64,000 nucleotides of DNA from Rhabditophanes sp. KR3021 (lineage: Eukaryota; Nematoda; Chromadorea; Rhabditida; Alloionematidae): NCBI GenBank assembly GCA_963281155.1, contig CAUJLY010000001.1, positions 310,001 through 374,000 on the forward strand, in the 5' to 3' direction. The notes below the pieces were generated by a model. The model searched no databases. It saw only the letters and a program-made list of their open reading frames with translations, and was not told the DNA's origin. Positions 25,827 to 36,483 of this stretch are shown in pieces. Position 1 is the stretch's first letter. The number at the start of each line of letters is the position of its first letter. Position numbers and translations under genes: made by a program.

Positions 25827-27591
25827 CAAATATTTCATTGCCGTTTTGAATAGCATAACTTCTGGATGTGTATTTATTCAAATCGCCACCTTGGAATTCG
25901 GAGCTTTTGGAGTCCTTAGCTCGTTTCTTTGTCATAAAAACCTATAAATAAAAGAGTTAAAATTGATTCAAAAGGACAATTTTGTAATGTTTACACATCA
26001 TCCCAAAATAATGTTTGGTGACATCAATTAAAACAAACAAACCGTTTCAAAGCCATGCATTTCTCTATCTATTCTATTCCGAAAGCTGGCGTGTGCCATT
26101 TGGAAAGTCTTTTTAGGCAAAGAAGTTATTCCACTGTTGTGAGAACTTCTTCTTGGTAATGGAGCAAACTGTTGTTGAAAATGATCAGAAGATTTGTTAG
26201 TAGAAGGAGAGTGTGGGATTTCGTGAAACAAAGTCAAAGCAGGATCTGGCATATTTAGTTCGCTTTCAGAAAAAGAAAAATTAAGAGACGGTACTTCGAG
26301 ACTAGAAAAACTAATTTATGAATATTAGTTTAACTTGCTAATTTTTATTTTTTAGTAATAAGCCATAAACAAATCATTGTTCCATTCTTATTACCAGACA
26401 ATAGAAAGTAATTTTGTAAAGTGTTAATTAATTACCCTTTTTCAATATCTATTGCCAAATGAGATTTACTTGTCCTGGCACTTTTACTGCCTGAAATAGG
26501 TTCTGAGGAGCAGGAACCTTGGTCAGGATTGCTAGTCTTATGATGGCGAAAACTACCTAATATCAAAGCGGCACTTTTTCTCACAAAAAACTTCTTTTTC
26601 TTGGGAGTTGAAGAGCCGGAATGTTCAGCATTCCAAGAAGATTTTCTCAAAATAGGTGCCTTTTCACATTCATAAGCAATGCAAACCGAAGATTCCTTCT
26701 TCATGGATCTTCTAGATTTAATAGAAGAACATCGAGATATACTATCCTCATCCATTATATAGTAGATTTAAATAACCAACAATAAACTATGCCCTCTCAA
26801 TACTAACACTTCTTTTAATCAAGGTGACAAATAATAATTCGATATTGTGTATCATTCTATTTATCAAATGTGAGCTTTTCTTATTTAAATTATTAAAAGC
26901 CTTGTGACATATAAGGAGATTCTTTCCTCATATTTATATAAATGAGAAAGCTTTAGAAGCTTTTGTAGGGCTTTAAAAAGCATTAAAAATAATTTTGTAA
27001 TATGGATTTAATGTAGTGAAACTTACTGGCTCTACTGTCTTGACACCATGTTGTTCTTGCAACATCCGAATTCGGAAAGAAGAATGAGCTCCGGCAAAGC
27101 GATTGCCTACGCTTTTTTGCTTTATTTCAGAAGGATTTGCCGAATGAATAGAAGGTGATTGTGGCACCATTTTTTTAGTTTTATCTTCAAAGGAAGAAGA
27201 GAACGTTTTAGGTGAGGCTTCCATGCTTTTACAAAAACCGATTTCTGATGATTGGCGACTTATGCCAGGACGTGGTTTCAGCTAAAATAAAAAGAGATAG
27301 ACGAAGTTGGTGAATGACTTTCAAATTTACATCTTTCTTCAATTTAAAGGGGCTTTTGGTTGGACTAACACCGGCTTTATCTTCCTCCTCTGTCGCAGGT
27401 TCCTCTTCAGTTGCAGATAACTGATGAAATATAAAGCGACCTAAAGATGAAGGGGAATCGTTGTCCTGGTCTATACTGTCTTCAGGTTGATTAATTCCAC
27501 CAAAAACGTTAAGAGTAACTTTATCAGATGAAGTAGATGGAATGGCAGCAGAGTCAGAATATGTGCCTTTGACAGGCTTTTTAAATGGCAT
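25827..27591 (-). CDS. Alternative 5' exon cluster: two exon pairs feeding one shared exon
   Basis: Pair 1 comprises 27331-27591 (ATG, MPFKKPVKGTYSDSA) and 27027-27281. Pair 2 comprises 26436-26755 (ATG, MDEDSISRCSSIKSRRS) and 26043-26301. Both pairs end in phase 0, and both can splice to the shared exon 25827-25941 (VFMTKKRAKDSKSSEFQGGD), which ends in phase 1 at TTTG|GTAATT. The second exons of the pairs end in related motifs, AHSSFRIRMLQEQHGVKTV and AHASFRNRIDREMHGFET, so one pair looks like a duplicate of the other. The encoded peptides are Ser/Lys/Pro-rich and probably cytosolic and disordered. The phase-1 exit fits the 18119 exon, so this may be the most distal promoter region of the MEC-2-like locus, or a separate gene whose 3' end I missed. 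Confidence 0.6.
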
Positions 27592-28799
27592 GAAATCCAA
27601 ATTGAACGGATTTTAGTAAGCTCTAAAAAAGGTAAATATCAAGAATGTGATTTATATCAAATAATAATATCTATCCCACCAAATATTACAACATAATAAA
27701 CGTTCAAGGAAAAAGTATAGGAAAAGTGATGTAGTTAAATAAGATGCGATGAAGGTATACATGTATAAAGTACGAAACAATATCGAAATGGACTAATCTT
27801 CCTTTCACATGTATTACCAGACCTATTTCGATATATCCTTCTACATTTATTTTAACAGCAAACAACAAAATCTTCAAATATAATTTTAGTGTATACATTA
27901 ACACATTCAAAGACTTCTTTAGTAAAGCCTAAAAATAAATTGAAAATGATATTAAAATTTGTGTATCAAAATAATGTTCATCAAAAAGTGGAATTTTGAT
28001 GGGCTCCAAAATGAGATTATGATAAGTAAGTATTTACTTAGTTTTTGTTTAAAAAATAACTTTCCCATTCAAGAAAAAGGTGGAATTTGAAGTAAGCCTT
28101 GATTGAATGGCTTCATTTAACTACCACTTTTATGTCTTTATGTATACTCGGAAAAAGTGAGACTATAATTATTTTCTAAACATTTAAGACAATGCACTAA
28201 TTAGCAAAAAATGTAAAAATCATTAAAACTAATACACTCATTAGAGTAAAACAACTATATAATTTAGCGAGACTTAAAGATTCAAATTAGGATGGAAAAA
28301 ATGTCTCTTAATTATGTTCAAAGTTGGGTTGTTTCTTAATAAATTGGATGCCATTCTTTTTATATCAGAAACATATGTAAAGCACTTTATTTCTTTGAAA
28401 TTTGATAGCAATTAAAGAATCAGTTAAAGCCAATTACGAGATACAATTAAAGGAATGTTTTATTTTTTGAAACATATGTTTCAATTTACTCATCTATTTG
28501 TTTGTGATTCTGCTTGTTGACATGATGTAAATGAAATTTTATTTATGCAAAAGGTCCTCTCATGAAAGAAGAAAATTTGTTCCACTGCCACGTATTTAGA
28601 CTTTTTGGGTTTGTAATTTATTTTAAATATCAAAACAACAGGATGTGCTCTTCATGAATGGTTATGATTATTTAATAACTTCCGTAGTTGATTTAATTTT
28701 AGATTCAAATGATATATTATTATTAAAGGGTAAAATAAAGACTATTTTGGTGATGGTATATAAGTGACAAATATTTAATCCAAGAGTGATTATTTCTAG
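27592..28799. other. Divergent intergenic region
   Basis: It lies between the start of the minus-strand exon cluster and a plus-strand chemoreceptor, so it should hold both promoters. A 5' non-coding exon may exist just upstream of 27591, where TTACCTTTTTTAG forms a good acceptor near 27617. The 27704-27910 minus open frame is hydrophobic but lacks start context and splice sites. Nothing else is seen. Confidence 0.4.
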
Positions 28800-29804
28800 A
28801 TGGATTGTTTAGCTCTTTTTAATATTGCAATGTTTTTACTGGCTTTGAGTAGTAATTCACTGGCTTTGTGCTTGAATAAACATGGTATTAATGGTGTCAA
28901 ATACAATGGAATAGAACTTTTATTAGGGTTTCAGTTTACCACTGATATCTGTTATAGTATCTTGAGTGTGATTTGTTGCCTGGAAGTTGTGGAAATTAAC
29001 AAGTTAATGATCTTCCATCTCAAATTTACTTACTACTTTCCGTTCCCAAATTTTGTTTGCATTGTTTTGATATATTTACTGTTCGGATTCTGTTATAGTA
29101 ATATCGGTTTGGTGACATGTGCAATGTTTTTTAAATATTTGCAAGCATGTACTAAGAAAGAATTAAGTAAGTCTCATTTTCTAAAATACACTTTCCTCAT
29201 AACATCAACGTCCTTTATTTTGGCTGGTGGTGTATTTTCTCAAATAAATTTAAACATACCTACCAATATATATTTTTTAATACAACAAATCGAAAATCAA
29301 ACCCAAGTCTATGACTTCACCAAGAGCATCACAATTGATATGGCAAACAACATCATATTTAAATTAATTATTTTGGGAATCATGGCTTACTTGATTTCAA
29401 ATTATATCATTCTAGTAGTCATTTATTGTAAATATAGATTATATTATAAATCAGTGAAACACAATTTAACATCCCAAACGATGTCGAAATTCAATGAATT
29501 CTCAATAGTTCTCTTCATCCAAGCTTTTTTGCCAATCATAATTTATGGATTTTTTAATATATTCTATTTGTCATCAATTATCTATGATGTACAAATTAGA
29601 CATGGACAGACAATTGTAATGAGTCTATTTTCATTTTCTCAAATTTTAAATCCTGTTTGTTATATTTTTACCTCAAAAAATAGAATTGCAATGAAACGTT
29701 CGATGAAAAGGCTTAAAAATATGATTGTGGGTAAAAGTACAACTGAATATCCCAAATCTATTATACCGATTGGGAGAAAAGATAACTTTCAGAACATTCA
29801 TTAA
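28800..29804 (+). CDS. Serpentine chemoreceptor-like GPCR, intronless
   Basis: A single 334-codon frame runs from ATG to TAA. Seven hydrophobic segments are visible: at about 8-25, 38-62, 78-108, 128-146, 184-208, 233-256 and 268-290. The TM3 end reads FKYLQ, where rhodopsins have DRY, and TM7 ends NPVCYIFTSKN, a variant of NPxxY. The C-terminal tail is short and basic. Absence of a signal peptide and the overall size match nematode serpentine receptors of the srsx/str type, which sit in sensory neuron cilia, but I cannot fix the class. It lies about 110 bp upstream of the SXP-like gene on the same strand. The lack of introns is unusual among its neighbours and could indicate a retrocopy. Confidence 0.75.
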   Translation: MDCLALFNIAMFLLALSSNSLALCLNKHGINGVKYNGIELLLGFQFTTDICYSILSVICCLEVVEINKLMIFHLKFTYYFPFPNFVCIVLIYLLFGFCYSNIGLVTCAMFFKYLQACTKKELSKSHFLKYTFLITSTSFILAGGVFSQINLNIPTNIYFLIQQIENQTQVYDFTKSITIDMANNIIFKLIILGIMAYLISNYIILVVIYCKYRLYYKSVKHNLTSQTMSKFNEFSIVLFIQAFLPIIIYGFFNIFYLSSIIYDVQIRHGQTIVMSLFSFSQILNPVCYIFTSKNRIAMKRSMKRLKNMIVGKSTTEYPKSIIPIGRKDNFQNIH

Positions 29805-29916
29805 ATTAAATCTGAATGAAGTATGTTGGTGGTGGGGGGATTTGCGTAATCTCATAGAACATGATCAAATTTTTGTTATTTAATGAGCCATTTATGTCAA
29901 ATATGTCAGTGTGATA

Positions 29917-30387
29917 ATGCAAATAAAATATATTATTTTGTCCATTGCCTTTTGTCTTTTTGTAAATGGTAACAAAAATGGGGAGATGGGGAATGGACCT
30001 CATGGCATGGGGCCATTTTCTTTCCTAACGAATGCTTCACAAACTGTCAAGACAGACTTTGAAACTATTATGAAAGATAATAGTCTAACTGAAAATGAAC
30101 GTACTCAAGATATAGATGATTTGATTAAAGATGAAAATGATACATCTCTTGACGTAAGTATTAACCTCTAATATTAGTAACACGTAACATTTGATATTAA
30201 TTTACCTTTCTAGGCAGCTTATGCAGCATTTAAAACCAAGTTGGCTCAAAGGGAAAAAGATGTAACAACGAAATTTAATGCTAAAGTTGCTAATGCATCT
30301 TTGACATCTGACCAAACTTCTTTACTTAATTCAATTGTAGCAATTAAAAATAATGGAAGTTTAACAAGAAAGGAAATGAAACAATAA
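29917..30387 (+). CDS. SXP/RAL-2-like secreted protein (DUF148), interrupted by an in-frame stop
   Basis: Exon 1 is 29917-30153 and exon 2 starts at 30214 (60-nt intron, phase 0). The product has a signal peptide (MQIKYIILSIAFCLFVNG), a short Gly/Met-rich linker (GPHGMGPFSF), and then the family's acidic helical region with QTVKTDFETIMKDNSLTENE and AAYAAFKTKLAQREKDV. SXP/RAL-2 proteins are nematode-specific, secreted, abundant and often antigenic; their molecular role is uncertain. A TAA at 30385-30387 ends the frame at 136 aa. The same frame then stays open for 90 more codons (30388-30657), beginning IELVKKSANKKDVKVIF and ending in a Glu/Lys/Ser-rich tail. The domain seems to continue past the stop, so this is either a pseudogene, a read-through case or a base error. 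Confidence 0.75.
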
Positions 30388-30660
30388 ATTGAATTGGTCA
30401 AGAAATCTGCTAATAAGAAAGATGTCAAAGTCATTTTTAGACTCTTTGGACCAAGCACAAATGTGCAAAAGAAAAATCAACGTCATGGCCAAAAGAAAAT
30501 GGAAGAAGATAAAGAGTCTGATTCCAAAAGTGAGGAAAAGGATGATTCTAAAAGTGAAGAAGATAAAAATGAAAAGCCTATGCAGAATATTACCGAAGTC
30601 AAAAATGATCGAAAAAATAAAACTTTGAACAAACCAATGACTTTAGAATACGTCGATTAA
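30388..30660 (+). pseudogene. Continuation of the SXP-like frame beyond the stop
   Basis: The sequence is in frame with exon 2 of the preceding gene and separated from it only by the TAA. It encodes a basic helix and then a tail with repeated SKSEE/KDDSKSEED units, ending at TAA 30658-30660. The composition is like the tails of other secreted nematode helical proteins. No GT/AG pair that would splice out the stop is visible near it. Confidence 0.55.
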
Positions 30661-31196
30661 TATCATTCTAATTTGTTTGTTGTTGTGAATAAATAATTGA
30701 GTTTGAGTAATGTTAAACAATTGAAAAATTGACTCATTCATTCCAAGAATCAAATAAAATAGTTACACTCCACGTAACTTTAAATATTTTGATTGCATTT
30801 TTTAATATTATTTCATTTACTTCCTCAAAAAACAGCCTAAACAATATGCATATCTTTTTTGATAAATACTTTACTACCTGCCATTTTTACGTAACTCATA
30901 TTTGCTCACCAACGCATACTTCAACCTCATTAACAAATTTATTAAACCTGCCATTTGATGTTTGTGTAATTTTTGTTCGTACTATTGTTAAATCAGTATG
31001 TCATTGAGATATTATTTTGGTCTATAAAGTTTTAACATTCGTTTGATATACCAGATGCAGTCATTTTTAATTAATAGAAATGGGAAAGGTTGTTAGTATG
31101 CATATGATATTTGCGATTTAAAATTCTTTCTGAATTATCATTTTTTGGTATATATTTGCTTAGTTTCGCCATTACAACTTGAATTTAGCTTATATC
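30661..31196. other. Intergenic, no gene seen
   Basis: AT-rich spacer between the SXP-like gene and the next chemoreceptor on the same strand. It should contain that receptor's promoter. The 92-codon open stretch at 30729-31007 has no start context or family resemblance. Confidence 0.4.
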
Positions 31197-32280
31197 ATGG
31201 CAGATTTTAACGAATCTGATGCTTTGATATTTAAAATTCAATCTTTTTTACCCTTTTTAACGGTGCAAGTGGAATTGTACCAATTGGTGATCCATCTTTT
31301 TTTTATTTTATTTGGATATGGGATGCAGATACTAATCCTCATAACAATTTTTTATAATTACAAGCGGGAAGAAAGTTTCCGATCTAATTTCTTTATCTTT
31401 TGTTCGTTTAATGGAGTTTTTAGATGTATTTTCCATTTCTGTTACTTCTGTACCTTTTATCTACTGCTGTTTCCACCTTATGCCAGCAATTTTAACGGAA
31501 AGAGAATCGGATTCATCTTCGAAATCAGTTATTTCATGACTCAGTTTGCTAGTTATTTCGATTCGTTCGGCACATTGGTAATTACATTCAATAGGTTGCT
31601 TACAGTTTCATTTCTGACCAGTGACATTCAGGTAACCAAAGAAGTTGTTCACAGCATCTAATTATCAAACATTATAGAACAAACGGATATTTCTTTACTC
31701 AGCCATTCCATTTTACTTCTTAATAAGTTTATACTTTACATGGTTTCTTTTATTTTCTGTGGTTAAACTTCTTCCATATGATGCATACACATGCACTTAT
31801 AAGCTTATCTGGTTGCCTTATTACATCAAACCAACCTTTTTCCCACAAGGTTCAATCAGTGGTTCTCAAATACCGTATCATCTAACAGTTGGAATACTTC
31901 AATTCATTATGACAAATGCCACAGCTTTAAAGCTTCTTTATATCAAATGCAACACCACTCATACCCATATTTCAAAAAAAAAGAAAAAAGAAATGCAATT
32001 GGTGATGGTGTCATTTGTTTTATTTTTGTTTGATGTTATTAGTGTAATGCAATATTATTTCGTTAACAAATTTATGTTTTTACCTGACCAAACTATAACT
32101 AATTTGTTGCTGTCTTCAGTTATGCTGGTTAGTACAGCACAGTTAGTTTTTGTCAATATTACTTTAATAATGTCGAGTGAGGTTTTGAGATTAAAGCTTA
32201 TGGATTTAGTGGGTTTCAATAACAAGATAAAGAAGACCATCTCAACTGTACCATCAACGACCAAATTCTCCGTAAGATAA
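31197..32280 (+). CDS. Serpentine chemoreceptor (srg/srv-like)
   Basis: Two exons (31197-31631 and 31678-32280) are separated by a 46-bp intron in phase 0; the product is 345 aa. The protein starts MADFNESDALIF and has seven hydrophobic segments. The TM3/loop motif TFNRLLTVSF is followed across the splice by NKRIFLYSAIPFYF. This arrangement (an N-R-(L/F)-T motif at the end of TM3, then a W/R-K-x-rich loop) is typical of nematode Srg-superfamily receptors such as srv and srg. It is expected in chemosensory neurons. It lies downstream of another receptor and the SXP-like gene on the same strand, but spacing over 500 bp argues against an operon. Confidence 0.8.
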
Positions 32281-32587
32281 CAGTAACCTTATAACCACTC
32301 TTTTGCAATAAATATTACTTCTCAAACAATAACATAATCTGTATGATTAAAAATGTATCCTTTGGACCGGACAAATAATTTGTAAATACATAGCCTAATT
32401 GTCATCCCATTTAAAATGACATACCTTTTTAAAAGAATAAAAAGTTAATTTAGAAGAAGTATTATGTGTTCGTCAAATTTAGTGTTGAACCTAAATGTTA
32501 GGACATCTAGTGTCACATAAGGAGTTTTTTGTTTATAAAAAATATGTCTGATAGAAAGATCATATGAAAAGATGCAAAGCATGCATG

Positions 32588-32667
32588 GGTCAGATGGCCG
32601 AGTGGTCTAAGGCGCTGGTTTTAGGCACCAGTCAGTAATGGCGTGGGTTCGAATCCCACTCTGATCA
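32588..32667 (+). tRNA. tRNA-Leu(TAG)
   Basis: The acceptor pairs GGTCAGA with TCTGATC. The anticodon stem ACCAG/CTGGT encloses TTTTAGG. A long variable arm is present, as expected for class II Leu. The B box GGTTCGAATCC is perfect and a T-run follows. Confidence 0.93.
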
Positions 32668-33122
32668 TAATTTTTTGTCAAACCACACTTTCCTAATTCC
32701 TTACACGTATTTAATAGGTAAAAACATATTTGAATCTAAACTCCTCAAGAAGATACAAAGGTAATGATAATTTTAAAATGCACTCCTCCAATTCTTAGCA
32801 CTATTCATTTTCTTTTTGTATCTGATGCTTTTATTCCCCAAAATGATGGCAAAGAACAATATCTTCAGTCCGAAACTTCAACTACCAATACAGTCCACTA
32901 ATCATGCAAAATTAAACATTGTGGATCAAAGAGTAAGAACTATGCAATATTACAGTTTATAAAATATGCTTCATAAAATTAGATGAATAATTAACCTGAA
33001 TGAATCAGAAATGCATTTCAAATACGGTAATGTCTTCCAATATAAATAAATCTAAACGTTGAATTGGTAGCTGTTACTTTAACTTGGAAATTAAATGATT
33101 GCGAAGAAAGAAGCAAAAAATA

Positions 33123-33195
33123 AGCCCCCCGCGGGGCTCGAACCCGCGACCGTTAGATTAAAAGTCTAACGCTCTACCAATTGAGCTAGGGAGGC
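33123..33195 (-). tRNA. tRNA-Lys(TTT)
   Basis: GCCTCCC pairs with GGGGGGC (one wobble). The anticodon loop CTTTTAA sits within GTTAGA/TCTAAC. The A box TAGCTCAATTGG and B box GGTTCGAGCC are intact. Confidence 0.93.
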
Positions 33196-33682
33196 TCGTG
33201 TATATTATCTGGCATTACGTTTATTTCAAACGTTTAAAGTTAAAAACGATATTACTAACCAAATTTTTGAATATAAATTATTAATATAAATTTACCTTTC
33301 CAGTCTAAAATGGAAATAAATCATTTAAACATCATCTTAAAGCCAACTCACCTTTCATTTAGTTTAATAATGATGTAGGAAGAAATTCATTATCGTTCGC
33401 TATATCTAATGAACATTTGGTAACCCCAAATTAGACTAGTTTTATTTGGTGTTCTTCTCTTTCCCACGGATACATATTCATATATTAATCACATACTTGT
33501 GGTGGGTAATCAAACCCAAATGTAACATACATATTAGTTTTTATTTAATTTCTTTAATATAATATCCCATCTTTACTTATGCACAATAAAATTTAAATTC
33601 ACCGTTTCTATATTCTTTTAATATTATTAATAACAACTCATCATTGTAACAAATCAAAGTAATTTCCCCTCCACTACCATAA

Positions 33683-33755
33683 GGTCTCGTGGTGTAGTGG
33701 TTATCACGTCTGCTTTACACGCAGAAGGCCGCCGGTTCGATCCCGGCCGGGACCT
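33683..33755 (+). tRNA. tRNA-Val(TAC)
   Basis: GGTCTCG pairs with CGGGACC (one wobble). The anticodon loop TTTACAC lies in TCTGC/GCAGA. The B box GGTTCGATCCC is intact and a T5 run follows. Confidence 0.93.
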
Positions 33756-33818
33756 TCCTTTTTGATCTTAAACTTAACGTGGTCATTTTGTTGAAACAAA
33801 TCAAAAGCATGATCCCAA

Positions 33819-33891
33819 GCTCCCGTGGTGTAGTGGTTATCACATCTGTCTAACACACAGAAGGCCGGCGGATCGAGACCGCCCGGGATCA
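33819..33891 (+). pseudogene. Degenerate tRNA-Val(AAC)-like copy
   Basis: The body closely parallels the Val(TAC) gene 60 bp upstream, with anticodon loop CTAACAC (AAC). The acceptor stem has a mismatch (GCTCCCG against CGGGATC). The B box reads GGATCGAGACC, losing the conserved TTCGA start of the T loop, though stem GGCGG/CCGCC still pairs. A T-run follows. It is probably non-functional or a strongly divergent paralogue. Confidence 0.7.
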
Positions 33892-34065
33892 TACTTTTTT
33901 ATTTGACTAGTAAATGCGTGATATTTTATAAAAGTTGATTTTTTGCTGAAAGGATATATGGTAATGTAATCGATGAATGCAACTATTTGGATGAAATGAA
34001 AGAAAAAGTGTTATCATTTCCAAATGATTTCAGTACATCAATACAAACGCATCTCTTAGAGGCAT

Positions 34066-34138
34066 GCCCGGTTAGCTCAGTCGGTAGAGCACCAGACTCT
34101 TAATCTGGCTGTCGCGGGTTCGAGCCCCGCATCGGGCT
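34066..34138 (+). tRNA. tRNA-Lys(CTT), copy 1
   Basis: GCCCGGT pairs with ATCGGGC. The anticodon loop CTCTTAA lies in CCAGA/TCTGG and the B box GGTTCGAGCC is intact. It is the same as the inverted copy at 38.4 kb. Confidence 0.93.
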
Positions 34139-34226
34139 AACTTTTTGGCCTTTTTGGATGTCAACCATCTGACCAGTGTGCTTCTTATTTCATCCTAGCC
34201 ATGTTCTCCCCTCAAACACAAGCAAC

Positions 34227-34308
34227 GTTCAGGTGGCCGAGTGGTTAAGGCGATGGACTGCTAATCCATTGGGATTTTCCCGCGTGAGTTCGAATCTCAT
34301 CCTGAACG
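34227..34308 (+). tRNA. tRNA-Ser(GCT)
   Basis: GTTCAGG pairs with CCTGAAC. The anticodon loop CTGCTAA lies in ATGGA/TCCAT. It has the long variable arm of class II and B box AGTTCGAATCT. Confidence 0.93.
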
Positions 34309-34414
34309 AATATTTTTGATATTTTTCTATTATACTTGGCTTTTACCTCTTATTAAAAAAGAACTTTAGTTGTAGGTGAGACACATAAATAAAATCTTAT
34401 TTTAGGTAGACATC

Positions 34415-34486
34415 GGTTCCATGGTGTAGCGGTTAGCACTCAGGACTTTGAATCCTGCGACCCGAGTTCAAATCTCGGTGGAACCT
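34415..34486 (+). tRNA. tRNA-Gln(TTG)
   Basis: GGTTCCA pairs with TGGAACC. The anticodon loop CTTTGAA lies in CAGGA/TCCTG. The B box is AGTTCAAATCT and TTTCTTTTT follows. Confidence 0.93.
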
Positions 34487-34586
34487 TTCTTTTTGTAAAT
34501 TAATTGAATGATTTTTTAGTAAAATACGTATCACTTAGTAAGAACAAAAAATGCATTTCCTTCTATTTAAAGCATCCAAAAAGATT

Positions 34587-34658
34587 TGCCTTATGCTGGA
34601 ATCGAACCAGCGACCTTCTGTTTACTAGACAGACGCTCTACCCCTGAGCCAATAAGGC
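34587..34658 (-). tRNA. tRNA-Thr(AGT)
   Basis: GCCTTAT pairs with ATAAGGC. The anticodon loop CTAGTAA lies in TCTGT/ACAGA and the B box GGTTCGATTCC is intact. Confidence 0.92.
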
Positions 34659-34779
34659 ATGCTATCATGTAAAAATGTTTCACTTTCAATCAAATAAATT
34701 TTTACAAAAGTTTGAATAAATGACGATTATGTAGTGATGAAAGCAAACAAGTGCTATCGTTTCAAGAAACTACATACAT

Positions 34780-34852
34780 GCCATGATAGCTCAGTTGGGA
34801 GAGCGTTAGACTGAAGATCTAAATGTCGCTGGTTCGATCCCTGCTCGTGGCA
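34780..34852 (+). tRNA. tRNA-Phe(GAA)
   Basis: GCCATGA pairs with TCGTGGC (one wobble). The anticodon loop CTGAAGA lies in TTAGA/TCTAA. The B box GGTTCGATCC is intact, with one mismatch in the T stem. A T6 run follows. Confidence 0.88.
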
Positions 34853-34958
34853 TTACTTTTTTGATCTTGCCATCAAAAATACAGTCCAAATAGTTATAGA
34901 TTTAAACAAAAGAATAAATAAATACATAAACAGAATTTATTAAGACCAAATCATCCAT

Positions 34959-36253
34959 TCACTCATTTTTTGCTTCTTCCTTTGTCATTTGATTAAACAA
35001 CAACTGTTTGATGACATCATCTATCTCCACCAAATTAAAAACTTCTAAATGGAAGTATGTTTCAATAGTAAGTTTAAGTGCTTCCTGCAAACTAGACAAA
35101 TTCAATATCATTTTACCTATTCTTAGTATTTTATCTTCTTCCAATTTATATTGGTTTGACAGGGCGGCCACCAAAGACACCTGATATTGTCTTGCCAATT
35201 TCTTACCTTCAATTGATAGGTCTGATTTTGACATATCCCAAATGGCTAGGCCTTTGAAGATAGCAAACTCCCATGACGTCATTTGTAGCTCAGCCATTGG
35301 AATCACAATGTTTTCGATCCACATAGCATACATTGGCTGGATCAGCTTGATTTTATCTTCTTTGGAAGTTGTTCCTTCTGGTTCCCACCCGTAACTGTCA
35401 TCATAAACACTAGAGCATGATCCATTAGCACAAATAAAAAGACCTTTTTCGTGAAACTTATTCTTCATTGTTAGAAAACTGTTATCCAATAAACAAAACG
35501 AAAAGAATCCATATCTGAAGATTGTAAACTTGTCTTCCTCGCTAAACTCCTCATAATATGGCATTGAAATCAAGTAATCAAATGTCAACAAAGTAATGCA
35601 TCTAACATTAGTGTTAAATTCTTTAAAAGTGAAAGCACGCAGTTCTTTATTAACTTCATACCTTGAAATGGCACTACTTGTTAATGCAGACAATGGGTTA
35701 CTACCTAGTATTATTTGCTTTCTTTTTTCAGATATTCTTTCCATCTCAATAAAAGCCTGCATATACTCCTCATCCGACAATTTTTTCTTCACTCTAAATT
35801 GAGGTGCCTTATTAATTGGATCAAATGATGAGTTACTAGCTGAGTCTACGTTTGCCTCTTTATAGTTATTTGGTGGTGTATCCGACTTAACAACATACTT
35901 CCCCCTCGGTTGTTGAACGCACCTCACATCCATATTAGCGTCCAAACACTTTTGAAAGCGGCAACTTTTGCATACCATCCGCAACGAATAATACACTTCA
36001 CATTTCTTACCACGTGAACATTGATAGTTGCATTTCAGCGATACAGTGCGTCTAAAGAACGACTAAAAAATGTTCATCATCAACTTTGATTATCCAATCT
36101 TACCGAACAACATTGACACACTAAGCCTAAAAAATGGTATGAGGCCGAGTCAGGAGCACGGCAAACTGTGCATTCGACTAATTTCTTTGATTCTAAAAAT
36201 ATGAATAAATAGTAAAAAAATAACTTACTTTCACCTGTTTTATTAGAAGCCAT
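34959..36253 (-). CDS. Nuclear hormone receptor, nematode-type
   Basis: Three exons (36229-36253, 36104-36192, 34959-36062) give 405 aa. The zinc-finger DNA-binding domain spans about residues 12-78. Finger 1 is ECTVCRAPDSASYHFLGLVC then QCCSSFFRR. Finger 2 has CNYQCSRGKKCEVYYSLRMV followed by CKSCRFQKCLDANM. A Ser/Asn-rich hinge leads to an all-helical ligand-binding region (about 180-400) with WEFAIFKGLAIWDMS, a helix 3-5-type signature of HNF4-derived nematode receptors. It acts as a nuclear transcription factor; ligand and targets are unknown. The P-box region (CQCCSSF) differs from the common CxACxxFF by Cys for Ala. Both DBD introns are short. Confidence 0.92.
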
Positions 36254-36483
36254 ACCAACACCGATCAAAAGTAGAGTATACTTTTAAAAAGTTGGTCTTC
36301 TCATCTTATGCATCACTAAACAACTAATCGATCTTGTGTGCATACGTCAAATATATGAAGTATCTGTGTAATCTTATGTGTCTAGATTGTCACAATAATG
36401 TAAAAGATGTCTTAATAACTAAACTATTTTGTAGTTAACTGATTATGAGGCTATTAAAATCGAATGCAATTAAAACCAAAAAA

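Noticed and set aside
33704..33892. 62-codon minus open frame over the Val tRNAs
   Set aside because: Entirely explained by the tRNA sequences; not coding.
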